Below, one piece after another: positions 11,087 to 20,882 of a DNA stretch of 64,000 nucleotides (its first letter is position 1; every line of letters starts with the position of its first letter). The DNA comes from Tetradesmus obliquus. Its lineage: Eukaryota; Chlorophyta; Chlorophyceae; Sphaeropleales; Scenedesmaceae. The stretch spans positions 2,931,001 to 2,995,000 of the forward strand of contig CP126202.1 in assembly GCA_030272155.1 (NCBI GenBank). The letters are read 5' to 3'. Under the pieces are notes generated by a model. It saw only the letters and a program-made list of their open reading frames with translations. It ran no database searches and was not told the origin of the DNA. The position numbers and the translations under genes were made by a program.

Positions 11087-11914
11087 AGCTGCTGCACCTT
11101 CTGGCCCTGCAGCAGCAGCTCCTGCTGCACCTGCCTGTAACTGCTGATCACTGCTGCCAGGTCCCACTATCAGTAACAGATGAACACAGTCTAGCAGTCT
11201 GTCTGTTGGCTGGCATGGTACGGTCACATGAAGGTTCAGCAGCACAGTCCAAGGGGCAGGTGTGCTGCTTGCTTGCTTATCGGCCACTGCAGTGTTGCTG
11301 CTGCTGCTGCTTGCGATGTCCCTGCCACCTGCAAATGCTGCAGAGGCCACCTGGCTACCTGGCTGCTCTGCTTCCAGCTGGCCCTGCTCCTGCAGCAGCT
11401 GCAGCAAGCTGTCCTGCTGCCCGTGCAGCAGCTGCATCTGCCTGCTGAGCGCCAACACCTGCAGCTGTGCTGCTGCTAGCGGCAGCGGCAATGGTGATGC
11501 TGCTACCATGGCCGCCATGCCTGCTGCTGCAGGTGTAAGCTGTCCGAACGATGCTGTTGAACCAGTTTGCTCTGCTGCTGCTGTTCTTGCAAGGCCTGGT
11601 GCAGTTGCTGCTGTCGCTTGCCTAGTAAGAGTCGCCTCCAGGTGCAGCAGTAGTTCATGCTGCAACTCTGGGTGCTGCGCAGCTGCAGCAACTGCTGCTG
11701 GTGCTTGCCCTGGCGGCAAAGGTGTGAGAGGGTGTGCTTTACAAGCTGCAGGCTGCACAGCTAGCAGCTGCAGCCCAGTGAGCCAGGTCGTGCCAGGTGT
11801 ACCCGGCTGTACTGCTGATGGTGATCCTGCCGCAGCGTTAGAAGACGTCCGAGCCAGCTGCGACACGGAAACACATGTTCTGCTCTGTGCACTGCTAGGG
11901 AAGTTGCTAATCAT
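8381..11914 (-). CDS. Multi-pass membrane protein of a local tandem family, copy A
   Basis: Exons (transcript order) 11914-9930, 9598-9407 and 8801-8381 join with GTGAGT donors and TGCAG acceptors and give about 865 residues. The N-terminal 660 residues are Gln/Ala-rich but hold blocks shared with copies B and C: WLTGLQLLAVQPA, ALSRQMQLLHGQQ, DVPLLVMPAAAQQEVQQLLL and TQGLHNMLRLLLMCLP. Exon 2 (64 codons, same length in all copies) begins at the shared YLSWKH motif and encodes two hydrophobic segments. Exon 3 encodes about three more around the shared LLPNRAYRAYW and LRPFLQHMR motifs, so five or six membrane spans are likely at the C-terminus. I do not recognise the family and assign no function. 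A 24-residue Ala run is encoded near 11030-11090. The ATG at 11914 is the first in frame; an extra 5' exon cannot be excluded. Confidence 0.8.
9311..9390 (-). repeat. Repeated TTTGACC motif next to the intron 2 donor of copy A
   Basis: Four consecutive 10-mers of GGTCAAACC type occupy 9351-9390 on the + strand, with another at about 9311. On the gene strand they read as GGTTTGACC repeats that begin about 16 bases after the GTGAGT donor (9406). Confidence 0.85.
11027..11092 (-). repeat. CTG/CAG run encoding polyalanine in copy A
   Basis: An almost pure GCT/GCA-phase trinucleotide run encodes about 24 Ala on the - strand. Copies B and C have shorter or no runs here, so it is a copy-specific expansion. 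Confidence 0.85.
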
Positions 11915-13019
11915 CAACGCTCTATCCAGGCTACGAAGAAATGTGAACTGCCCGCTGCAAGGGTGCAGGCAGCCGTTCCGCGCATCAGAAGCAAGAACGT
12001 TGCAACTTTTGCGCTACAACAGCTCAACCGCCTGAAAAATGCTAGCACAGCCCGGCTATGTGCCTTTCGACACGTGTGCAGCCCGCCAAAGCTAGGAGAG
12101 GGGGTATGGATCGTTACTACAGTCTTCAATTAAACCACTGAGATGAAATGTGGGCGCCAATTCTTGAGTAAGATGGCTTGGCAGAGGTGTTTGTCAGACA
12201 GGTAGGTCGGTTGCAGAAGTTGAAAAAGGTGCTGGAGGTTTGCTGATGGCAAGAACATGACAAAGAGGGGCAGCCGCGAACGCCGGATCGCTGAACAGCG
12301 CAGTCCATTGTATGCAGTGAGGCTGATAGTAGTGGAGTACTCTGAATGATCGGTTTACGCCCCTGAATCATGGCCCCAGTGAGCCCCTCCGACCTTTGAA
12401 TACAATCTCGTACACGATATGAACGACAGGAAACATTTGCGCGTCAAGTCGCGAGCCATTGAGAAAGAGCATGCGGCCCACCCCACATGCCAGGCGGTTC
12501 GTCAGGCCCCTGATGACGCCCCGCAACAACAGCTCCAGACAGGCGAAAAAGGACTGAGACAAACATTTCGTGGCACAGAAAAAACCCGTGGTGATTCGCA
12601 TGACAGTCCGGAGCATGCGTGTGGTACAGCACACTGTCCAAGGATGCTGCACTGCAGCAGCAGTGTACCAGGCAGTGGCTGCTTGCTGATGCCATTCCGC
12701 AACCGTCCATGTATCACGCATCAAAATCGCTGCCTGGAAGCACATCAAAGCCTTTATTGCCTATCGCCGTTTCACAACATCACTGCCGCAGCAGAAGTAG
12801 GGCTGCGCATGCAATGCCATCACAGCATGACGGTCACAACGCCTGATCAGGCACCGCCACCACAAGAGAAATGCTCAAATAGTCACGCTGTTGTATCAGG
12901 ACAGCTGCCCGCTGCTCCTACATGCAAGCTGCCTTGCATGTCGCGCCACCAGGAGACGTCTACAGCAGCTGCTGTGATATTCCTGCAACACGTAGCGCTG
13001 CGATCTATGCACCACCACA
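11915..13019. other. Interval between membrane genes B and A
   Basis: It lies between the 3' end of copy B and the start of copy A, both on -. It must hold the 3' UTR of B and the promoter of A. No exon or clear signal was identified. Confidence 0.5.
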
Positions 13020-14464
13020 TCACTGCTGTGCCTGCGGCTGGTTCTGCTGCTGCTGCTGCCGCATCTGCATCTGCTGCTGCTGCTGCTGCTGCTGCTGCCT
13101 AGCCAACGCCTCCACAAACCGCCGCCGCATGTGCAAGTCCAAACCCCAACACAGCCCTATCGACATCGCTGCAGCAAAGCACAGCCGCCGCACAGCAGCC
13201 CACACCCCAAAGACCTGCCCAAGCACCCACGCCGTGACAGCAGCATCAATCAGCGCATACACAACATACGACCGCACACGCATATGCTGCAGGAAAGGCC
13301 GCAGGATGCCAGTAGGCAGCTCTCCTCGGCCTGTCCAGTAGGCACGGTATGCTCTGTTTGGCAGCAGCATGGGTGGCTGCCCACGAGCCACAGCAGGCAG
13401 CGCCAGGCAGATGGCTACTAGGGCTGTAGTAGGTGCGACAAGCAGCAGCCACTGCTCACGGTGCTTGCAGGACATGGATACACATCAACGGACGAGCGCA
13501 GTGTCGTAACAATGCCAGCGATTGGTGAGACAACCATGCTGACTGTGTGTGATGCAGCAGGGAACAGTTGCAAACGCTCCTGCACCTGAGGTATGTCTGC
13601 TGCAGCCCCTGAGCCAGCGGCAGGTCTTCAAAGCATGCACAGCAGGAGGAACACTGTTTGTGACCAACACGGTGGTCAAACTCAAGCGCCAGTCAAACTG
13701 TGGTCATACGCAAAATTGCTCCAGCCTCACCTGATGTACGTCTGCCGCAGCCCCAGCGCCAGCGGCACATGCGGCGCCTTTTCACAAGCATGCACAGCAG
13801 ATCAGACACTGTTTGAGACCCAACTGGTCAACCCAAGCATCAGTCTAATTATGGTCAAAATCTAGGTCAAACATACGCAAAATTGCTCCAGCCTCACCTC
13901 AGGTACGTCTGCTGCAGCCCCAGTGCCAGCGGCACATGCGGCGCCGTTTTCACACGCATGTAGACCAAGTAGAAGAAGGTGGTGAGCTCGCTCAGCATGC
14001 GGCGCAGCAGGGTCAGCAGGTAAGAAGCACAGAACACCACAGCACCATAGTCCAGGTGCAGCAGGCTGGCGTGCTTCCAGGACAGGTAGCTGCGGCAGGC
14101 AGCAGCAGCAGCAGCAGCAGGGTGAGGAGCAGGGTGAAAGGCGGTATGAGAGAGGCTTGACATAGCATAGGTGTCTGCACATGAGTTCATAGTAGGCATC
14201 TGTCAAACTCTGCCGCTGTATGAAGGTTTGCCGGCGCCACAATCAAGCCAGCCAGCCAGCCACATGCAAGGTGCATCTGCATAGGTGGCCCTGCCTGCGA
14301 GACAACCAGATTTTAAGCTCTACACACTGCTGCAAGCAACTCACCGCTGCTCTGTGGCCCTGTCAGGGAACTGCGTCAGTGGCAGGTACCAAGGCACCCT
14401 GGCAACAGCTGCTGCTGCCTCTGTGGCTTGTGTAGCATGAGAGGAGCCAGGGCTGTGCCTGCCA

Positions 14465-14506
<42 letters not shown>

Positions 14507-16158
14507 TCTGGTTCAGTGTCTGCTGCTGGCTGCTGCTTACCAGCAGCAGCTGAGGATGCTGCCTTGCCTTCAACAAGCTCCGCACTGCTGCTGCTGCTGC
14601 TGCTGCCTGCCGCACTCTGCTCTTCAGCACCACCACCTGCTGCAGCTGCTGCTCTTGCTTCTGGTTGCAGCTTTACTGCCTCTGGCAGCTCCTGTGTTTC
14701 CCTTGGGGCTGCTTTCCATGCATGCTCGGGTTGCTGCTGCCACCGCAGCTGCAGCTGCGGCGGCAGGCACATCAGCAGCAGCCGCAGCATGTTGTGCAGC
14801 CCCTGTGTTGCCGGAAAGGGCAGCAACAGCGGGAACAGCAGTGCGTCCGCAAGGCGCTGCAAGGCACCTGCAACGTCAGTAGCTGCTGCTTCAGCTGCTG
14901 GTGCTGCTGGTGCTGCTGCTGCTACTGGGTCCTCATGTGCTACCACAAGCAGTGCAGATCCTACTGCTGCTGTCTCATCACCTTGTTGTCTGGCCACTGC
15001 TGCTGCTGCTGCTGCCATGGCTGCTTCAACAGCTGCTTTTGCTGCTGGAGAACCAATGCTGCCAGCTACCACCGTCACTGACGCGCTTGCTGGTCCAGCT
15101 GTGTTGCCTGATGCTGCTGCAGCTGCTGCGGCGTCCTCAGCAGCTAGCAGTGACAGCTGCAGCACCGCCGCAATGTCTCTTGATAACTGACAGTAGTGAA
15201 GCCAAGCTGTGCGCCCCAAAACCCAACTTGCAACAGGCTCTGGGCCTACTGCTAGCTGCTGCTGCATCTTTTGCACCAGCTCTTGTTGCTGGGTCTGCTG
15301 CTGCAACTGCAGCTGCTGCGCTGCCTGCACCTCCTGCCGCATGGCTGGCAGCAGCAGCTGCTGCACCTCCTGCTGGGCAGCAGCAGGCATCACCAGCAGC
15401 GGCACGTCATCTGCTATGCTCCAGGCTGCTGCTGCTGCTGCTGCTGCTGCTTTTGGTCTGGCTGGCATCACTGCAGGTGCCACTTCTTGTGCTTCATGCC
15501 CAGCAGCACTCCTTCCTGTTACAGTTTGAGCTGCAGCTGGTGAGTCTGTACTGCTGCTGCTGCTGCTGCTTCCGCTGCTGCTGCTGCTGCTGCCCACCAT
15601 CAGCACTAGGCGCAGGCAGTCCACAAGCGAGTCGCTTGGCTGCCACGGCAAGTCTATGTGCCAGTTTACTTGCACACTCCAGGTGCCGCTGCTGCTGCTG
15701 CTGCTGCTGTCTGACGAGGGATGCTCTGGTTTTGGCTGTACCTGCTGCTCCTGCAGCAGCTGCAGCAAGCTGGCCTGCTGCCGGTGCAGTAGCTGCATCT
15801 GCCTGCTGAGCGCCAACACCTGCACCTGTGCTGATGCCAGCGGCAGCGGCAAGCTGGGCACGGTACTTGGCAGGCTTTGATCATACTGTAAATCATATTT
15901 CAAAGCTGTAAAAGTGTCTGCTGCTGGCTCTGTGACTGCTGCATCTGGTGCTGGCTGTTCCGATGTACTAGACAGGGTTGCCTGCAAGTGCAGCAGCACA
16001 TCTTGTGCCTGCTGCTGTGGCTGTGCCTCAGATCGCGCTGCAGCTAGGCCGAAATCACTATTTTGATGCTGTTCCGTATCGGAGAAGGTCCGGAGGCAAG
16101 CAGGCTGCACCGATAGCAACTGCAGCCCAGTGAGCCAGATGCTGCTGTTGCTGCTCAT
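13020..16158 (-). CDS. Multi-pass membrane protein, copy B, with a damaged last splice acceptor
   Basis: By homology with A and C the exons are 16158-14345, 14089-13898 and 13464-13020, about 816 residues if joined in frame. Shared blocks are present (WLTGLQLLSVQPA, DVPLLVMPAAAQQEV, TQGLHNMLRLLLMCLP, YLSWKHASLL, LLPNRAYRAYW). The C-terminus ends in a Gln-rich tail from a CAG run. Where A and C have CTGCAG before the first exon 3 codon (CAC, His), B has CTGCAA. The only nearby AG is one base further in. Using it shifts the frame and stops after about 15 residues, removing the last membrane segments. Exon 3 is otherwise open, so the change is recent, unspliced product is tolerated, or the base is an error. 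Intron 2 also carries repeated copies of the exon 2 end. Function is unknown. Confidence 0.7.
13571..13960 (-). repeat. Three copies of the exon 2 end of copy B inside intron 2
   Basis: The exon 2 end with donor (13888-13955) recurs at about 13729-13790 and, more diverged, at 13571-13625. The unit is about 160 bp and includes downstream landmarks AAGCATGCACAGCAG and ACGCAAAATTGCTCCAGC. The 13729 copy keeps a GT after a near-identical exon end, so it is a decoy donor. Confidence 0.85.
14468..14512 (-). repeat. CTG/CAG run encoding polyalanine in copy B
   Basis: A pure trinucleotide run inside exon 1 encodes about 15 Ala near the end of the exon. It has no equivalent at this point in A or C. 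Confidence 0.8.
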
Positions 16159-16777
16159 GCCTTGCGCAGCTGCTGGTCTCAGCAGCTAGATGCTGACGTG
16201 TCTTGTGCAAACAAGGTATGTTGTTTATGGCGTGCGGTGAAATTGATCGAACGTTTGGTCTCGACAGGGTGGCAACCACCAATTACGGAAGGGGCATCAT
16301 CAAGGATCATGACCGGATATATCACAGGTGCACTGTCGTCAGACGAGTTAAGAGTAGATTGTCGGTGTGTTCCTACTGCGCGATGTTGGGGGTAATCAGT
16401 TTGGGGCGGTTTGGTGTCGTGATTACCTCCCTGCTTTCGGTGTCAACTGGTTCTACTCACTCGCGCAAGGTGCGCCATAAATAACACCTGTCCTGTATCA
16501 GGGAGGTCAGAGCCCGGCGCACAATACGTCATGTGCGAGGTGTTTGCCTGTGCCTGACAATGCCTATCTGCAGCAGGAGCTCAGGCTAGCCAGGACATCC
16601 CCAAAAGAACAGCCCAAAAGAAGGACCAACACATGAATTCCAGTAATACATGTCACCTGGCATTCACATCAAGCGTTAATACGGCACAACTGTCTGCCTG
16701 CTAGCAGCAGAGCACTGCATGGACTCCAGTGCGGCACTCATGGCATGTCCCTAGGCCCCTGATCCTGAAGCTTAAGT
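16159..16777. other. Upstream region of membrane gene B
   Basis: No exon is seen. It presumably contains the promoter of copy B. The sequence is ordinary in composition up to about 16.5 kb. Confidence 0.4.
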
Positions 16778-17992
16778 TCAGCGTTTTCTGGTACATCTAA
16801 TGGTAAAGGTAATGGTAAAATCGTTACCGCGACCTCTAGACTTGGGCGCAGCGCCATCGAAAAGCGAAAACAAGTTATTTATCACACGTGTAATGCTTTT
16901 TTTTGTACGAATTGGCTCCGCGAGCCTTTGTCCAGCTGTGATAGCCGTTGTAAAATTTGGGTAGACGGTAAAGGTAAAGACCCTTAACTTCAGGTAAAGG
17001 GGGTAAGGGACATGCCATGCTCGCGGCGAGTTCTCACGGCAAGGGCCACTGGGAGGAGCAAGTGAAAGGAGAACGCAGCGGACATGTATAGAGCAGGCGA
17101 CTAGGGAGCACAGAAAGACGCAGCAACTATGGCAGGAAACTTCAAGCAGGGATCTACGTGGTGTGGAGGGCAAAATGGCGTGGTTCTGGCTTCAGCCGCG
17201 CTTGCATGCCACGTGGCGTGCACGCTTGAAGGCCTGGCCAGAGGTTGTGTGGCTGGCTGCACTAGCTGAGCCTGGATTGCTGTGGAAGGCGCAATCGGGC
17301 TGTGACTTTGAACCACAGCCTGGTGGATTTGGTTTGGGTGGCTGATTTGCTGGTGGCTTGATGCCGTGCATGTGCTGGCTGCGTGTCTGACCCGCGTAGC
17401 GCTGTGTGCATGCATCCGACATTTGTGTGATGGAGCGACTGGAACTGGTGCCGTCCACCAAAAAAAAGGACTTCAGGTGCAGAAAGCGTACAAAAGTTGT
17501 TGCCAACTTGAGAGCCTGGTGCAGCGCTGCACAGCATGCTAGCATGCTGTACAGCAGTACATGCCCTGCGTGGGTGCCATCATTTTGCAGTACAATCGTC
17601 TCCCCAGGACGTCATCAACCCTGCAATGGACATTATTTTCGCAAACTTCTCTCGTTCGAGCAGTTATTGCTTCGTTGCTGGACAGTGCCCAGTGCGGAGC
17701 TACAGCAGTGGCTTTAGCACTGCCATGGCATTCCATTACCCGCGATTCTTTACAGCTAAGAGACCACAATCGTTACCCGTGTAATGACACCGCCGATTCA
17801 CATAATTAATTTATTCTTGGGCTGCGATCGCAGCAAAAATCACCATGGAATCGGAATGAACATTACGAACACATTGCCGTTGAAATATCATGCGTGCGCC
17901 TTGTATTCGCTCCGTAATCACCATAATACCCACTCTACTATTACCCGTTTTCGCTTAGCTGAAGCTGTAAAGCTTCACGGGTAATACCCGGT
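16778..17992. other. Compositionally distinct non-coding block with GGTAA-rich edges
   Basis: CAG-type codon runs vanish and A/T content rises. The left edge carries repeated GGTAAAGGTAATGGTAAA-like sequence (about 16797-16819). AATCGTTACC occurs directly at 16819-16828 and again at 17768-17777. The block ends in two adjacent hairpins. No transposase, reverse transcriptase or other frame is recognisable. An inserted non-autonomous element is a reasonable but unproven reading. Confidence 0.4.
17961..17990. other. Two adjacent perfect hairpins
   Basis: GAAGCTGTAAAGCTTC (17961-17976) forms a 6-bp stem with a 4-base loop. CGGGTAATACCCG (17978-17990) forms a 6-bp stem around one base. They abut the start of the 850-bp repeat unit, so they could be an element end or a terminator-like structure. 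Confidence 0.6.
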
Positions 17993-19470
17993 AGAATGAG
18001 GACGGAGACTGTGGCCTTCCGGCCAGCGTTAGTTTTCGTGTTACACCGGCTCTTCCGACCCAAAATGCTACGAAATCACTAACGCTGCGGTGGCAGGGGT
18101 TGTCTCACTGCACTGCACAGCTAGTTGACCCTTTATAGCTGAAGGTTTAGCGCGCGAGTTGCAGGCATTGGAGAGCTTGGGGGAGCAGTGATATTCTCTG
18201 AATACGTCGAATCAGGACATATATGCTGCCTCGAAAGCTACGCAGCAATAACTTTCAGCAAATGTGCAAATTACGACGTCCAGTTCTGCCTCTTCGCCAG
18301 GTACAATGGCTTCAGGTGGTTTGGGTTGGGGGTTTTGACTTTGCCATGGCCAGAGTTTGCGGGGAGGTGTTGCCCAATAGCACGTCACGTTAAGACACTT
18401 CTTAATGTAATTAAAGGTGATGAAGTGCCTCGTAGGGGCTGGGAGGGGTGGGTGGGTGGTCGGATGGCTTCATCCAACGCAAGAACTGTGACAGTAGCCC
18501 TCAGCAGTTGTCACGGTCTCTGTTGGATCTCTGTGGGCTAGTGAAGGCATCGGTGACATTTGAGGTTAGTGCGGGTACCGATGCGAGACGCGTAGGCAGC
18601 GTGCGGGCTTGTGGGTAGTGCTGTTGGCAGCGAGCGTGAGTTCGACAGCTGGCCATCGTTGAAATTGCCAAGGTGCTGTGTGTGTGTGTGTGTGCGCGGT
18701 GGCAGCCCCTGTCACGGATTAACGCTCAGCACCATGCATGCATGCGAAATGGCGCGTGCCTCGCACACAAGCAAAGAAACAATCGCCCAGGCTACGGAGT
18801 GGAAGACTCCCTAATTTGGAATGCCATGTACCCGGATAAATGAGAATGAGGACGGAGACTGTGGCCTTCCGACCAGCGTTATTTTTCGTGTTACACCGGC
18901 TCTTCCGACTCGAATTGCTCTTAAGTCATTGAGATTGCGACGGTGACCGCGTGTGTAATACAATCCATAGCTCGGTCCAGTAACATAGCTGAACTCTAAG
19001 CTCGCGAGGCGCAGCAATTTCAGAGCGTCGTGGAGCAGTGACAGTCTCTGAATACGTCGACTCAGGCCAAATATGCTGCCTCGTAAGCTTTTCAACAATG
19101 TATTTCAGCATATTTGCAAATTACGACTTCCCGTTCTGTCTCTTCGCCAAATTCACAGGCTTCTGGTGTTTTGGGTTGTGAGTTTTGACTTTGCCAGAGT
19201 TTGCAGGCAGGTGTTTCCCCATAGCACGTCACGAAAAGATACTCCTCAATGTAATCAAAGGTAATGAGGTGCCTCGTAGGGGCTGGGAGGGATGGGTGGG
19301 TGGTCGGATGGCTTCATACCAGGCAACACTAGTTGATCAACTTGTCACAGTTCATGAACTGTGACAGTAGCTCAGCACTTGCACCCATGCGTGCATGCGA
19401 AATGGCGCGTGCCTCGTATACAAGCAAAGAAACGATCGTCCCGGATACGGAGTGGAAGACTCCTTAATTT
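17993..19470. repeat. Tandem pair of a dispersed-element-like unit (850 bp and about 630 bp)
   Basis: Copy 1 (17993-18842) and copy 2 (18843-19470) share blocks in the same order: AGAATGAGGACGGAGACTGT, TTACACCGGCTCTTCCGAC, CTCTGAATACGTCGA, GTGCCTCGTAGGGGCTGGGA, GGTCGGATGGCTTCAT, GCGAAATGGCGCGTGCCTCG and TACGGAGTGGAAGACTCC. Copy 2 lacks about 200 bases in its second half. No frame is conserved between them. The unit differs in composition from the genes around it, and its function is unknown. Confidence 0.8.
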
Positions 19471-19645
19471 CAGCAGTAGTACTGCTTAGCAGTTGCTACT
19501 GCTTGTCATATGACAGTCACATGCGCATGCATGTGACAATCAAGTGACACTGAGCTGCACCTCATAAGCTCCGGCCGACTTGTGAATCCTTCCTGTTTAC
19601 ACAAAACACTGTGTACACAAACGCTGTCTACGAACCAAAGCTACC

Positions 19646-20095
19646 ATGTCCTCTCTGCTACCAACCCACAACTCGGCAAAGCAGCAGTCTGGCCTTCGGG
19701 GCACGGCTGCCTGCACAACCATTGGATTATTGGGATTTATGAAACTCCTTTGCATCCTTGCTTTGTGCATGGGCGCCGCTGTCCTTACTGCATCCAGCTT
19801 TGCCAATGCCAGCAGCCAGGCCACGAGATGCATGCCCGGGGCCTCAGCGCTTCCTCAGCCGATTGTTTGCTTACAGAACAGCCCCATGACACTTATCATC
19901 ACCTTCGCAGCATTCTGTTTCGCTGTAGCGCGTGCTTATGGCGTGTTGTTCTTCTCGCAGGGAATCCCGCGCAAAGTGGAGCAGCAGGCGCGAGCCAAGA
20001 AGGGTACCGTCAGCGCCTACCACCATCGGGGTGTCGGAAGCACAGGTTTCAACTTTGGCGTCAAGCACAGCTACAGCAGGTGCGGACCAGGCTAG
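19646..20095 (+). CDS. Hypothetical small membrane protein (149 residues)
   Basis: An ATG-initiated frame in good context (CTACCATGTCC) encodes 149 residues with two hydrophobic stretches, roughly residues 25-55 and 78-103. These are followed by a basic tail with RKVEQQARAKKG and HHRGVGSTGFNFGV. I recognise no family. In its favour are the ATG context, the two clear membrane-like segments and a tail that is not low complexity. Against it are the single exon, the lack of any homology I can name, and the repeat-rich setting. A GTGCGG donor at the very end could mean the real protein continues in another exon. Confidence 0.4.
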   Translation: MSSLLPTHNSAKQQSGLRGTAACTTIGLLGFMKLLCILALCMGAAVLTASSFANASSQATRCMPGASALPQPIVCLQNSPMTLIITFAAFCFAVARAYGVLFFSQGIPRKVEQQARAKKGTVSAYHHRGVGSTGFNFGVKHSYSRCGPG

Positions 20096-20832
20096 CAGGT
20101 GCAGCAGTGCATGGCAGCATTTCGTGGCTGAGAAGCAACAGTAGCCAAGATGGAGGAGACTGTGCACTGTTGCAGTCTGCTCCATGTTGTTAAGGCGTTT
20201 GCTGAGACTCGAACTGCTTATGCAAGCAGCTAACACGTCACTGCAAGCCAGTGCAGCAGCAATACAACTGTACATTGCTGCATAACAAAAGCTGAGCCAT
20301 CATATCTCAAGTGTGCCACTTGGCACAAGTGCAGCTACACACAGCGCTGTTTGCCACAACTGCTGCTGTTGCCTACACCTGTTGGTTACCTTGTTGTCAC
20401 TGCTGCCTGTGCCGGCAACCATGCTGCTGCCTCGCAGTGTGCCTGCTGCGGACACAGCCAGCGTCACCATCTGCCCTGACGCGCTCAAGCAGCAGTCGCA
20501 CACCGAGAGCAGCACAGACCACATGCCACCAGCAGCAGCACCACCAGCAGGAACCTGCATCAGCATCGCTATTGCAGATGCAGCAGCAGACAGCAGCTCC
20601 GACACTGCAGCAGCAGCAAGCAGTGACAGCAACGGCACGCCTACAGCAGCATTCAGCAGCAGCGCAGATGCCGCCAAAGCAGCAGGCACAGCAGCATTCA
20701 GCAGCACCGGCAGCAAGTTTCGCACCACACACTCGACAGTCGTTTTTTATGACATCAACCTGCGTATGTGGTGCAGCAGAAGCAGCAATCAGGCAGTTCA
20801 AAGGATGGAGCATTGGAGCAAGTGTACGGCCT

Positions 20833-20882
<50 letters not shown>

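Noticed and set aside
10195-11480. Long Leu/Cys/Ala-rich + strand frames opposite membrane copy A
   Set aside because: They are complements of the CAG-rich coding strand. The - strand frame is conserved with copies B and C, the + frames are not.
17993-19470. Repeat unit considered as spliceosomal snRNA, SRP RNA or telomerase RNA
   Set aside because: The expected conserved boxes of U1, U2, U4, U5, U6 and SRP RNA, and a telomere-type template, were not found.
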